Positions 21,622 through 33,426 of a stretch of DNA of 64,000 bases are shown one piece after another. Position numbers and translations under genes: made by a program. The notes under the pieces were generated by a model that saw only the letters and a program-made list of their open reading frames with translations, made no database searches and was not told the origin of the DNA. Source of the stretch: Adiantum capillus-veneris. Taxonomy: Eukaryota > Streptophyta > Polypodiopsida > Polypodiales > Pteridaceae. Position 1 is the first letter of the stretch. Each line of letters begins with the position of its first letter. The DNA lies in NCBI GenBank assembly GCA_014529385.2, contig CM043967.1:87529278-87593277 (forward strand), given 5' to 3'.

Positions 21622-21834
21622 TGTGATAGTGATGTGTGTGAACACACTAGGACCGCCAGGGCATTTTTTCCCTCTTCAAGAGGTTATTCCCCCCGTGCAT
21701 TGTATATACGCCCATCACTCTAGGGCTATCGATATTTCCATTGCACACTAAGTAATAAACTCTTAGTTGTGTGCCTTGAGCTTCCTTCATCTTCTCCAAG
21801 CTGTGTGTGTTTTCCTGCAACCCTAATTCCAACA
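21622..21834 (+). repeat. 5' LTR of copia C2
   Basis: About 213 bp, TGTGATAGTGATG...CCTAATTCCAACA. It is the same family as the H 3' LTR at 20,749-20,975. The PBS follows after two bases. Confidence 0.85.
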
Positions 21835-21836
21835 AC

Positions 21837-21848
21837 TGGTATCAGAGC
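21837..21848 (+). promoter_or_regulatory. Primer-binding site of copia C2
   Basis: TGGTATCAGAGC, the canonical initiator tRNA-Met site, directly after the C2 5' LTR. Confidence 0.9.
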
Positions 21849-22197
21849 AAATTGGGTCCTCTCGGGCTTAGTCCGCAAGCAACTCCAACACACGCTTGCT
21901 AGCTTTCTTCAATTTTAGTGAGCTTTGGCAAGCTTTTGTAGGTCAATTTTTTTTTGGGTAGGCTCATAGAGCTTACTCTGCTCAGATTTTTGATTCAGGC
22001 TCATTTCGCCCTTCGTTTCCACTAAAGGCAGGTGTGCACATGCAATTTTGTCATTTAGTGTAGATTTTTTGTCAGTGTTTTTTTCTATATAACAGATCCT
22101 AAAAAATTTACTACGGATTACGCTATATAGCACGTGCTAGTCTCACTCAGTTTCTCCTCATTTCGAACAGTTTTCACATCAGGTGCATACATTTTCC

Positions 22198-24473
22198 ATG
22201 GCTCACAACAACACGATGTGTTCAAGATGTTTGATGCTGAGGACAGATTGGATGGGGACAATTACCCTATGTGCGCTTACATGATGCAACATGTTCTTGT
22301 GTCAAAGGGCATCTGGAATATTGTGCAGGGCATTGATGTACGTCCTAGCTCTGAGAATGTAGGCGATATTGAGGATGTTGCAGGTCTTGCTGCTGCAAGG
22401 ATTTCTATTGTTAGAGTTGTTTTGCCTACAGCAGAACAAGCTCGTTGGGGATGTAAAAGATGCACAGGCTTATGCATTGATTGCCTTGTCTGTAAAGCGC
22501 ACCATTACTCCTCGCATTCGTTCAACGAAATCTACAAAACAGGCTTGGGATATTTTGGTTGGTCTTTATGCAAGCCGCAATGAGGCAAAAATTGCTTTGC
22601 TGTGTAAAGAGCTGGAATCAAAGATTATGCAGGAGGAAGATGATATGGACACTTTCCTTGCTAATGTCAAGGATATCAATGAGCACCTTATTTCTACAAG
22701 TGAAGTCATTTCAGGTAGTTCCCTTGTGCAGACTGTTCTTGATGTCTTGCCACATTCTTACCAGACTTTTGCTAGTACTTGGAGACTTATGAACCAAGGA
22801 AATCCTAAAGTTGTGAGCATTGATTTTGCAAGAGTCACTTTCTAAAAAGAACAGGAATAGACAATGTGCACTTGAACATTCTTTATTGCTTCTCAAAGAA
22901 AGGGTGGTAACAACAATGCAGCCACTTCTTATGGTTCTATTGTGAGTGGAAAAACTTCTGTGCCCAATGCTTCTGTTGGCAGCACTTTGTCTGGCAATGC
23001 TGATGATAAGGGCAAAAAGAAGATGTGTTGCCATTATTGTAAAGCTAATGATCACTTGATCAAGCAGTGCCCTAAGTGGAAGGCCAAAGAGGCTAAGAAG
23101 AAAGAGGGTGGTTTCACTGCAAATGTTGGTTCCACTACAAATGCAGTCATTGTTGAGTCTTCTATGAAAGGAGATTGTGATGCTGATGTTGATGCAGAAT
23201 GAGTTTTTAGTGTAGAGTGCCTGTTGTACATGATGCATGCATGTCACTTGCTTCAGATTCATATGTGTGGTATTTCGACAATGGTGCTACAATACACATT
23301 ACCTCACATCGTGAATTATTCACCTCTCTCAAGTCTGTCCCTCATGGGAATTCAGTCACTTGTGCCAACAATGCCTCTTATCTTGTTCAAAGAGTTGGAA
23401 AGATTGCAAATGGAAGTTCTTTCATACTTGTTGATGCACTTTATGTACCTGGGATCAAGAAGAATATTTTGTATGTATCTGCACTTGCTAGACTTGAACT
23501 TGCAGTCAAATTTGTGGATGGCAGATGTACAGTTCATGATCTCAATTTTGGTGATGGAATTGTTGAATCCGGCCTTTTGTGTCGTGGGCTGTATAAGCTC
23601 ACTTTGCATGACAAGTGTGGACAAAATTTTGCAAATGCAGTTACATATTCAAGGGTTGTTTCAGATATGAAAAATTGTGGCATGCACATTTTGGGCATCT
23701 GAATTTTTCCAGTTTGCTGTATTTGCAGAAATCTCATATGGGTGCTTCTTTGCCGCCTCTTGAAGCACCTATCAAACATATTTGTGAACGCTTTATTTTG
23801 GGTAAAATGCATCATTCTAAGTTTCCAAAGGATGGTTCATTTAGGGCCACATGCAGGTTGCAGCTTGTGTATAGTGATGTTTGTGGGCGCATGCAAACTC
23901 CGTCCTTGGGCAATTACCTGTACTTCATCAATTTCATTTATGATTACTCCAGGCATGCATGGGTATTTCTGCTTAAAGAAAATTCTGAATTCTTTTATGT
24001 GCTTCATACAATTTTTGGCTATGACTGAAAATGTCTCGAAATGTACTATGGGCACCCTTCGTTCCGATCGAGGGTGGAGTATATGTCTCATGAATTTAAT
24101 GCATTTTTGGCTAGTCGTGGAATTAAACACCAATGTACGATGCCTTATACGCCTCAACAAAATGGTGTTGTTGAGAGGAAAACACGTCACTTATGGAAAT
24201 GGCACAATGTATGGTCAAATGTCAAGCTTTGCCGCATTCTTTTTGGCTCCAGGCCATCGTGTGTGCCACTTATGTACTTAACAAGCATCCTACGAAAGCT
24301 TTGCAGTCTATTACTCCATATGAAGCATGGCATGATAGAAAGCCTTCTATTGAGCACATGCGTGTTTTTGGTTGTTTGGCATACGCTTTGGTGCCACAAA
24401 CACAACGCAAAAAATTGAATGATAAGGCTGTCAAATGTATTTTTGTTGGTTATAGTGCTGAAAGCAAAGGTTA
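22198..24473 (+). pseudogene. gag-pol: Copia C2 gag-protease-integrase, truncated
   Basis: I take ATG 22,198 (MAHNNT) as the original start; the gag body FKMFDAEDRLDGDNYPMCAY is now in another frame. Gag continues in a third frame (SRNEAKIALLCKELESKIMQ) to 22,843. Then come a CCHC knuckle (CCHYCKANDHLIKQC), protease VWYFDNGAT, and integrase with H-H but the second zinc Cys changed to Phe (CERF, where relative H has CEGC). The QQNGVVERKT catalytic Glu region is present. Similarity to H ends at 24,473 (AESKGY), where unrelated sequence begins. RT and RNase H are missing. Confidence 0.85.
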
Positions 24474-26011
24474 TGTAAGGTCCTCTTTTTAGCCCTTACC
24501 CTTGATGCCATATCTAAACCGTTGACTTTTTGAATACGATTGAGTAAATTTGGTCTATATTCAAGAACCCTAGATACCCATGATACACTTTCGGGTTTTA
24601 CCATGGGAACGTGGATATAACTAATGCAAAGCTATCCACCATGAGACACTTTCGATTTTCACCATTGGAACATGGATATAACCAATGCATGGGATATTAG
24701 TTTTATCTCAATTTTTTTTTTTCCTAAGAAACAAAGAAAAAAGAAGGATAAAATAAAAAAGCAGCTTATTGGAAAAGTAGCTTTTTGCATAAGCCACTTG
24801 TTGAAAAGTAGCTTGTTGCATAAACCCCTTGTTAGAAAAGTAGTTTCTTGCATAAACCACTTGTTGAAAAGTAGCCTGTTGCATAAACCCCTTGTTAGAA
24901 AAGTAGCTTCTTGCATAAACCACTTGTTGAAAAGTAGCTTGTTGGAGAAGCTTTGAAAAGGAAGAAAGGATATCAAGATATGCAAAAGTAACTTATCAAG
25001 ATAAGTTAAGGGTCTTATCAAATTAAGCTTAAAAGGAGGCCTTCCTACTCATTAAACACTTTTCTTCACGTTTAAGTGTAAGCTTGATAGTGAGCTATGA
25101 AATTCAAAGCTAATCCCCCTCTCTCCTCAAGAGAAGCCATAACAATAATCCAAATTACCTTTACATTCGTACCTTCTCTCTCCTAACCTACAAGCTTTCC
25201 ATTGCTTCAATTTTCTTAACCTCTCTTTATTCCCATAACCAAATCGATGCTTTTCAAGCAAAGTAAAGCAGAAAAGAATCGGTTACGTCAATACACTTCG
25301 TTGTTGCTCTTCCAAAGCAAGGAGAAGACCCTGCCCGGGGGGTTCATTGTGTGTAAAACTACCATATCACGTGCGTTCAAGACATGTTTGTAAAACCCCT
25401 TATCTGTGAATTTTGTTAAGAATATAATGTACCTTTTTCTTTTAAAATCTGTAAGTTTTTTTCAAATTTGAAAAAATAATGCCCTTCTGTATATATATTT
25501 CTGTAAGTTACAAGAACTTTAAATAACCTTCTGTTGAACTCACGTGATAGGTCACATTTTTATTAGGTGACCTCCCTGGGACCCTACCATATACACACTA
25601 AGGTAAGTTATCTTGTTATTTTTCATTCTTGAAAGAGATTTAATTTCATGCTTACTTACTTTCATGATTACTTAAATTCACGCTTAAGCTCTTCAATTTT
25701 CATAAGCAATTCTTTTTTCTTAGGAGAAAAACATAACTTCTTGGTTGGTTGTATATGTGCAAGGTTTTGTTTAGTAATGCAAATTACGCTAATACTTAAT
25801 TTTATCAAGGAGAAGTCGAGGTTTTGAAGGTTAATTTAGCATAACCAAAGGAAGTTAATTGAGAAAGAGGATTTCCCATAAAGTCATCCCCTCTTTTCCC
25901 TCTTACCAAATGGAAAGTTCCGAAACCATAAGTCTCTTCTAGCAACATAATTAATCCTCTTCACGGTAGTAAAAGTATGCCTAAATCACTTCTTGAAGAA
26001 GAATTTGTTAA
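24474..26011. other. Unidentified 1.5-kb insert and right breakpoint zone
   Basis: AT-rich non-coding sequence between truncated C2 and the copia N RT. It starts TGTAAGG at the C2 break. Near its start is a twofold repeat of about 60 bases (ACACTTTCG...TGGATATAAC, about 24,583 and 24,645). A 31-32 bp minisatellite follows. Start and end do not give a clear target duplication. The inversion breakpoint lies at its right end. Confidence 0.45.
24787..24943. repeat. Minisatellite with 63-bp two-unit period
   Basis: Five units of 31-32 bases starting GCATAA(A/G)CC, alternating between a ...CACTTGTTGAAAAGTAG type and a ...CCCTTGTTAGAAAAGTAG type. The true period is a 63-bp dimer repeated two and a half times. 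Confidence 0.85.
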
Positions 26012-27610
26012 TCATTCATACACTCCGAAGATCCCATTACTTATGATGAAGCTATCTCTTCACCACAAAAGGATCAATGGCAAGAGGCTATGGAAGCAGA
26101 GTACGATTCTCTTATCTCTAAAGGTACATGGATACTAACTGAATTACCTCCTGGTCGTACAGCTATTAAATGTAAGTGGGTGTATAAGACAAAAGTAAAA
26201 GCAGATGGATCTTTTGACAAGTTCAAGGCGCGTTTAGTTGCAAAAGGTTATTCCCAAGTAGCTGGTGTTGATTATCAAGAGACCTTTTCACCAGTTGTTC
26301 GCATTACAAGTGTTCGAGTTTTATTGGCATTTGCTGTTCAATTTGATTTAAAAGCTCATCAAATGGATGTGCGAACTGCTTTTCTTAATGGTGACTTGGA
26401 AGAGGAAATTTATATGGAACAACCAGAAGGGTTTGTTATTCCAAGTAAAGAAGACCTTGTTGCTCAACTCCATAAGGCACTATATGGTCTCAAACAAGCT
26501 TCGCAAGCCTGGTATACAAAATTTGATCTTTTTCTCACCTCTAAAGGATTCATCTCTTGCTCGTCAGACCCCAACTTATACATAAAACGCCAAGGTAGCA
26601 GTTTTGTGATTCTTGCTCTTTATGTGGATGATACCATCCTTGTTTCCAATGATTTGGGATTTCTTCAGCAAGTGAAAAAGTTATTGTCTTCTGCATTTGA
26701 TATGGTGGATCTTGGAGAGATTCACTCGTGTCTTGGGATTCAAATCCAACGGAACCGTACAAAAGGTATTTTATTCCTTCGACAGTCAAAGTTTATTGCA
26801 GATACTATTCAAAATTTTGGTATGGAATCTGCACATTCAGCCAACACACCTTGTCTTGCAAGCTCTACGAGGAACACTTCTGACAATGGCGGTCAACTTG
26901 TCACAAATCAACCTTATGCTAACTTGATTGGATGTCTTCAGTTTGTTGGCATGAACACTCGTCCTGATATTCTGTTTGCTGCTAATTATCTTGGAGAACA
27001 TCTTGCATGTCCTTCTCTTAAGCATTGGTCTGCTGCAAAGCGTGTGTTGAAATACTTGAAAGGCACTACAGATTTTGGTTTAGTCTATCGACGACAACTC
27101 ACATCGGATTCTATGCAATCTCTTTCTCTTTTGGGTTACACAGATGCAGACTGGGCAAGCTCACATTTATCTATGCGATCTACTAGTGGAAATTGCTTCT
27201 TTATAAATGGTTGTCTTGTTTCTTGGACTAGCAAGAAACAACGTTGTGTTGCAGTTTCTACGACTCAGTCAGAATATGTTGCGGCATCACTTGCAGCTCG
27301 TGAGTTGATTTGGCTTCGACAAATGCTGGTTGATATTGGTCACTCTCCTCTTTCTAGCACACCCTTGCGGTGTGACAACCAAAGTGCTATTAGTCTTGCA
27401 AAAGACTATGTTCAACATAATAAGTCAAAGCACATTGCTGTCCATTATCATTATGTCAGGTATGAAGTACGCAAAGGAACCATTATGGTTGAACACTGTC
27501 CAAGTGACCAGATGATTGCAGACATTTTGACCAAAGGCCTCAACGAGTCACATTTCATCCTCTTGCGCTCGGAGCTTGGAGTTGCTTCGACCTCACTCTT
27601 TCTAGATTAG
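26012..27610 (+). CDS. pol: Copia reverse transcriptase-RNase H, N 3' half
   Basis: Open from just after TAA 26,009 to TAG 27,608, with the first in-frame ATG at 26,090. RT motifs: KCKWVYKTKVKADGSFDKFKARLVAKGYSQ, TFSPVVRITSVR, HQMDVRTAFLNGDLEEEIYM, LYGLKQASQAWY, and catalytic YVDDTILVS. RNase H motifs: YTDADWASS, STTQSEYVAAS, RCDNQSAISLAKD and a KHIAVHYHYVR tail ending in ADILTKGL. No lesions. It is the missing half of the Gag-PR-IN frame at 16,373-19,057, separated by the inversion. Alone it lacks a start signal and promoter. Confidence 0.9.
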   Translation, partial: SFIHSEDPITYDEAISSPQKDQWQEAMEAEYDSLISKGTWILTELPPGRTAIKCKWVYKTKVKADGSFDKFKARLVAKGYSQVAGVDYQETFSPVVRITSVRVLLAFAVQFDLKAHQMDVRTAFLNGDLEEEIYMEQPEGFVIPSKEDLVAQLHKALYGLKQASQAWYTKFDLFLTSKGFISCSSDPNLYIKRQGSSFVILALYVDDTILVSNDLGFLQQVKKLLSSAFDMVDLGEIHSCLGIQIQRNRTKGILFLRQSKFIADTIQNFGMESAHSANTPCLASSTRNTSDNGGQLVTNQPYANLIGCLQFVGMNTRPDILFAANYLGEHLACPSLKHWSAAKRVLKYLKGTTDFGLVYRRQLTSDSMQSLSLLGYTDADWASSHLSMRSTSGNCFFINGCLVSWTSKKQRCVAVSTTQSEYVAASLAARELIWLRQMLVDIGHSPLSSTPLRCDNQSAISLAKDYVQHNKSKHIAVHYHYVRYEVRKGTIMVEHCPSDQMIADILTKGLNESHFILLRSELGVASTSLFLD

Positions 27611-27858
27611 CTTCTTTGCTATTGTAATAGCTTTGTACATATGACATTGTAATCTTTTAGGTACCATGCACTATGCACACTCCACATTTGCACATTGTGA
27701 TCTCTAAGTCACTTGGATATTTGTACATAGATGCACAATTCACTTTCACATCATCATCGCTGGTTCATATTTTCACATTGTATAGGGGCTTGGGTTTTTC
27801 CCTTGAACTCCCCAAGGGTTTTTTCATCCAAAGCTAGAGACCTTTGTTTGAGTGGGGG
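27611..27858 (+). other. 3' untranslated part of copia N with polypurine tract
   Basis: About 250 non-coding bases between the RNase H stop and the 3' LTR. They end in GAGTGGGGG (27,850-27,858), the polypurine tract. Confidence 0.7.
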
Positions 27859-28001
27859 TGTTGGAGCTATATATGGCTCACTCTACTCAACTTGGTCTCA
27901 CCTATATATTTGTATCTTGTCCTCAATATGAATCAGTCTTTGGGAGCGTATATGGTGTGTCTCTTGTCTCGTCTCTCTCTCTTTCTCTCTGCATCTCAAC
28001 A
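27859..28001 (+). repeat. 3' LTR of copia N
   Basis: 143 bp, identical to the inverted copy at 19,828-19,970. It is followed by ACCAG (28,002-28,006), the same target duplication seen at the other LTR as CTGGT on the plus strand. Confidence 0.92.
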
Positions 28002-28006
28002 ACCAG

Positions 28007-31000
28007 GATTTCCAGCATCATGTAGACTCAACCTCAAACCTGTTTCCATGGGAGTGGAAATAGGTTTGCAATCCTCAAGTCCAAACTTACATAGCAATGT
28101 CTCTATGTAACTTTTCTAACACAAGGCAATACCACCATCACACTGCTTGAACTGTATACCCAAGTAATGATGCAACAGCCCTCATCTTGAAAGTAGCATT
28201 CAAATCAGCCTTAAATTCAGCAATATGTCTCTCATTTAGTCCAGTGATCAACAAAACATCGACATAAAGAACCACAATGAGAAGTACATCACCCTCACGC
28301 TTTACATACAATGTGCTTTCTGTTGGACTATTACAAAAGCCTCGTTTAACCAAATGAGTGTCAGCTTTCTCATACCAAGCACGAAGATATTGCTTCAACC
28401 CATAAAAAGTCTTCTTACATCTGCATACTTTGTCTTCTTGTACTTTTATGAAAAAACCGTGAGGCTGCGTTACATAAACTTCCTCAAATATGTCACCATT
28501 CAAGAAATCACTAACAATGTATGATTGATGTACATCCCAACCAAAATGAGCTACCAATGCACATAGAAAATGCAGAGTAGTCATACGAAAAGTGGGAGCA
28601 AAAGTCTCTTCATAATCTATGCCTTTTTGCTGTGCATAGCCCTTTGCAACAAGTCAAGCCTTATGGCGATCGATCTCACCATCCGGCTTGCGTTTCAACT
28701 TGTAAACCCACTTCGTACCAATGGCCTTTTTGCCAGGAGGCAAATCACATAAAGTCCATGTGTCATTTTCTATAAGTGCATCATATTCTGATTGCATGGC
28801 AACCATCCAATTTTCTGAATTCTATTCTTCATCAAAAGACAGAGGCTCCTCAACATCATGTAAGCTAGACACAGCCAAAGCATAACAATCCGATGCATAA
28901 GATGCATGGCGAGAGCCTGAACGAGTATGACTAGACAAAGGTGCATCCAGTTTACTGTCATGCAAAGTGTGCACCAGCCATTTTGGCATACCTCTAGCGT
29001 GCTCATTTTCAGCCCTTTCCTCATCAAGTACATCATGTACATCTCCATGAGTAACATTTTTAGAAACCCCCATAGGCTGTACATTTGCCTCATTGGAAAC
29101 TACATCCGTATTTCCACCACTAGAAAAGAGGAAACAAAGTGTCATAAATGTCTTGTGAGCTTGCATTACTCTCTCTAGTACATGACAACAAGGACTAAAC
29201 AGAATCTTCCACAAATACTACATCCTGTGAAACCAAAATACGCTTTGTTTGCAGATGATATAACCTGTAACATTTGCTTTCAGCACTATAACCAACAAAA
29301 AATATATTTGACAGCCTTATCATCCAATTTTTTGCATTGTGTTTGTGGCACCAAAGCATATGCCAAACAACCAAAAGCACGCATGTGTTCAATAAAAGGC
29401 TTTCTATCATGCCATGCTTCATATGGAGTAATAGACTGCAAAGCTTTCGTAGGACACCTATTAAGTACATAAGTGGCATACACGATGGCCTGGAGCCAAA
29501 AAGAATGCGGCAAAGCTTGACATTTGACCATACATTGTGCCATTTCCATAAGTGACGTGTTTTCCTCTCAACAACACCATTTTGTTGAGGCGTATAAGGC
29601 ATCGTACATTGGTGTTTAATTCCACGACTAGCCAAAAATGCATTAAATTCATGAGACATATACTCCCCCCCCCCTCGATCGGAATGGAGGGTGCCCATAG
29701 TACATTTCAAGACATTTTCAGCCATAGCCAAAATTATTTAAAGCACATAAAAACTTCGGACTTCGCTTTAAGCGGAAACACCGATTCATTCCAGGAGTAA
29801 TCATCAATGAAAGTCATGAAGTAAAGGTAATTTCCCAAGGACGGAGTTTGCATGGGCCCACAAACATCATTATGCACAAGCTGCAACCTGCATGTGGCCT
29901 GAACTAAACCATCCTTTGGAAACTTAGAACGTTGCATCTTACCCAAAATACAGCCTTCACAAACATGTTTGACAGGTGCTTCCAGAGGCGGCAAAGAAGC
30001 AACCATATCAGATTTTTGCAAACTAGCAAAATTCAGATGACCAAAACGTGCATGCCAAAGTTTTGCATCTGAAATAGCCGTTGAATCTGCAATAGCATTT
30101 GCAAAAAAATTTCCACACTTGTCATACAAAGTGAGCTTATACAGACCACGGCACAAAAGGCCAGATGCAACAATTTCATCACCAAAACTGAGATCATGAA
30201 CTGTACATCTGTCATCCACAAATCTGACTACAAGTCCAAGTCTAGCAAGTGCGGTGACAGACAAGAGATTCTTCTTGATCCCAGGTACATAAAGTGCATC
30301 AACAAGTGTGAAGCAACTGCCATTTGCAGCAGTAAGCACAATATTTCCAACTCCCTGAACCGGATAAGAGGCATTGTTGGCACAAGTGACTGAATTCCCA
30401 TGAGGGACAGACTCAAGAGAGGTAAACAATTCACGATGTGAGGTAATGTGCTTTGTAGCACCACTGTCAAAATACCACACACATGTGAATCTGAAACAGC
30501 TGACAAGCATGCATCTTGGACAGCAGGATTGTAAGTGCACTCTATGCTAAAAGCTCATTTTGCATCAACATCAGCAACACAATCTCCTTTCACATAAGAC
30601 TCAACAATGGTTTCATTTGTAGAGGAACTAGCATTTGCAGTGGAACCATCCTCTTTCTTCTTAGCCCCTTTGGCCTTCAACTTAGGACACGACTTGATCA
30701 AGGGATCATTAGCTTTACAATAATGGCAACGCATCTTCTTTTTTCCCTTATCACCAGAATTTCCAGACAAATTGTTGCCAATAGAAGATTTAGGAACAGA
30801 AGTTTTGCCACTCGCAGTAGAACCATAAGAAGTGGCCGCATTGTTGTTACCACCCTTTCTTTGAGAAGCAATAAAAGCCTATTCAACTTCACGCTGCCTA
30901 GTTCTATTTTTTCTGGAAAGTGACTCTTGCAACAAAATTGTGCATAATCCATCAAACTTGAAAACTTCAGGATTTCCTTGGGTCATCAGTCTCCAAGTAC

Positions 31001-31158
31001 TAGCAAAAGTCTGGTAGGAATCTGGTAAGGCATCAAGAACACTCTGCACAAGGGAACTGTCTGAATGACTTCACCTGTAGAAATAAGTTGCTCACACCAG
31101 CAAGGAAAGTGTCCATATCATCTTCTTCATGCATAATCTTTGACTCCACCTCTTTACG
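28007..31158 (-). pseudogene. gag-pol: Copia H, 5' half: gag to RT
   Basis: Minus-strand copia of the C2 family, 5'-truncated at 31,158 inside gag. It shows a CCHC knuckle (CHYCKANDPLIKSC), protease VWYFDSGAT, integrase (CEGCILGKM, QQNGVVERK) and RT up to CKPISTPMETGLRL. There the sequence meets the N insertion and resumes at 19,971. The RT catalytic box reads YVDVLLITG, so the second Asp is Val and the enzyme is dead. Stops at 28,654-28,656 (TGA), 28,822-28,824 (TAG) and 30,879-30,881 (TAG) fit C-to-T change. Several frameshifts are present. Confidence 0.85.
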
Positions 31159-32095
31159 CAGCCGTTAGAAGCTAGACACACCCCACCACAACTAACTACT
31201 CGGAAGATTATTATTTTTGTAATTATTCATTCATTGAGGAAAACCTGATTCTTCACCTTGTAAATATTGGGACTTACTGAAGTTTCTAGATTGTATCCCA
31301 GTTTTGATAAGTTAGATTGAGTAGATGGTTGATTTTGGAACTTTAGGGTTTGAGAATTGTAAGGTATATATACCACTTTTTGACCTTAATGAAGCACCCT
31401 TTTGTCATTTTTAAAACAAGTTTTGAAGTCTGAGAGTGAGCGTACTGTGTACAAGAGAGAGTGTGAGCTTCATCTTGACGCTACATGTGCACTAGTGGTT
31501 GGAATCGAGTGCGGAGAAGTGCAGTGTGTTGCCCCCGATGAGAGCTACGTGCCGACACCTACATTGCGCGCGTATGGTCCGGTTTTGCAAGCTCCTTCTA
31601 CGAGATTCATCTGGTGTTTGGGTGAGCATACGTTGTCTGATTTGGCATTGCAGCATATCCACGCGTTCACATTGAGTAGAACTTACATTAGGCACTTTAG
31701 ATTTTGAAAACGAAGACCTTTAGATTTCGGCCAAACATCCTACGTGATTTTGCACCGGGTGTTTTGGGTTGGGATTTTGGTTCATCGACCTTAGGGAGAG
31801 AGACCTATTGGTGTTAGTAGGGTCTCCTTCAAGTTCTATGGTGTTTCGAGATTGTTTGATGGGTGTTCAGCTCTAGAAAGCATTGTAGGAAGTTTCCTCT
31901 TATGCACTCTTGAAGGCTGTGACTTAGACAATTGGGAGAGACCTCTATAGGAATTAGTTAGGACTCGGTCAAGTGTAGGTTGACACCTTATGCTTGCTTC
32001 CACGTGCCTGCGATTCAATCTTCGTCCTTAGCTGACATTATATGTTAGGTGAGTTCTCGCTGTGCTGACGTTCGTCGCGGCATATCCGTCCAACA
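31159..32095 (+). repeat. 5' LTR of the Athila-like element
   Basis: Ends ...CCAACA immediately before the PBS. A TATATATA motif is at about 31,364. No second copy is in the window, so the left edge is set only by the end of copia H. A 101-codon open frame (31,402-31,707) lies inside and has no recognised product. Confidence 0.6.
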
Positions 32096-32096
32096 T

Positions 32097-32114
32097 TGGC
32101 GCCGCTACCGGGGA
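32097..32114 (+). promoter_or_regulatory. Primer-binding site (tRNA-Asp type)
   Basis: TGGCGCCGCTACCGGGGA, two mismatches from the TGGCGCCGTTGCCGGGGA site typical of Athila and Tat elements. It lies one base after the LTR. Confidence 0.85.
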
Positions 32115-32631
32115 TGAAAACCTAACGTAGGTGACCGAGACTAATCCTTGAGGATTCGGATTTTTGGCTTTCCAAGAGTCTCGTTTTACATTTAGATAGG
32201 ATCAGAGGGTGGAGGACTCTCTAGGTCTTAGAGGGAGTCTAGGAAGCGTGTGTCTGGCTTAGATCCTTCGACTTAGGTAGATTAGGTAGACCAAGATAGT
32301 TTAGGTAGTAGTCGAGTCTTGAGTAGGAGTTGGAGGGGTAGAAGCGGTGAGAGGAGAGCTTGAGATTCCGGAGAGGCCAGAAAGCAACCAAAACATCATT
32401 ATCACCATTTCACATGATAAGTAGGAGTAGAATAAGTAGGACATCATGATTCAGGATCTAGAGCATTTCATGCATGTATACTTGCTTGGTAAAGTCATCA
32501 CAAGTTTGTAAAAGACGAAAAAGTGTGTTTGAAAGCCTAAGTGAAGTCCAAAAGTTACTGTGAGTGTTTGTAATAGATCTACAAAGCATCAGGAGCATTT
32601 CTGTCAGGAAAAAAATTAATTTCAAGCTAGG

Positions 32632-32655
32632 AGACATCCTATGCGTAGGATGTCT
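32632..32655. repeat. 24-bp palindrome, copy 1 (one mismatch)
   Basis: AGACATCCTATG followed by CGTAGGATGTCT. It differs from a perfect inverted repeat at one base pair near the centre. Confidence 0.85.
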
Positions 32656-33150
32656 ATAGGCTAATCTGGGGGGAATTTGGGATTTTGAGTTGACCAATGT
32701 GTTCAGAAGGTAGGGTTTACCCTAATTTCAAATGGAAAATGGAAATTTGACCATATCTTCACAGGATAAGGCCAGATAGACGGAAATTGCCAGACATCCT
32801 ACCCAATTTGTGCCAAAACATTATTTTGAGACCAAAACCATACGATGGCTGCATGAACATGTCTTGAATGATATATTGAGTGAGAGAAAGGGGTTTCATC
32901 TCATTTGGGTGAGAAAATTGAGTTCAAAGCGGACTTTAGCACTTTTGATTGAAAAAGGCAAGAACAGCTAAAATTGGGAACTTTTGAAATCCAAACCAAA
33001 ATCTAAGCATACCACTGGGTTACTGACATCAAGGGGAATCCGTGGGACAAGTCTCTGATTTTGGACTCCAAACCAAATTTTGAGTATACCAAAGTGATCA
33101 GCAACTCAAGGGGAGCCTGTGCTTTGAGTTTGAAGCCATTCTGATGAAAA

Positions 33151-33174
33151 AGACATCCTACGCGTAGGATGTCT
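33151..33174. repeat. 24-bp palindrome, copy 2 (perfect)
   Basis: AGACATCCTACG followed directly by its exact reverse complement. The RNA would fold into a 12-bp duplex or pair with a second RNA molecule. Confidence 0.9.
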
Positions 33175-33426
33175 AAAGCAAGAAATTGAAGCCAGACATT
33201 GACAGTGGGCATAGCAAGGTGTTGTGTAGCCTAAGGCAAGCCTCCTAGTCAATTTTGGTCCAAATTGGATTTGATTAGACGGATCAAGGTCAACAATAGG
33301 CTGTCGGAACAGATTTTTGATTCATTGACCAGCTCATAGGTGTCCAAATCAAAAAGTAAAAATAGTTGTGGACTCAGCACATCAAGGGGAAACCATAGTG
33401 CAAAAATCCAGGGAAAACCAAGCAGG

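Larger units (their letters stand above)
16350..26011. other. Inferred 9.7-kb inverted block
   Basis: The 5' half of copia N is on the minus strand inside this block, and its 3' half is on the plus strand just to the right of it. The host copia H is split the same way, with its 3' half inside (plus) and its 5' half outside (minus). N has matching target duplications (ACCAG, read along N) at its two separated LTRs. Re-inverting the block makes both elements colinear. Breakpoints are placed at about 16,330-16,372 and 25,985-26,011. An assembly error is the main alternative. Confidence 0.75.

Noticed and set aside
24672-25021. Open frames on both strands across the minisatellite
   Set aside because: They are open because the repeat unit lacks stops in these frames. 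There is no start context or domain.
31402-31707. 101-codon ORF as a host gene
   Set aside because: It sits in the presumed LTR just upstream of a tRNA-Asp primer site, and the product has no recognised features.
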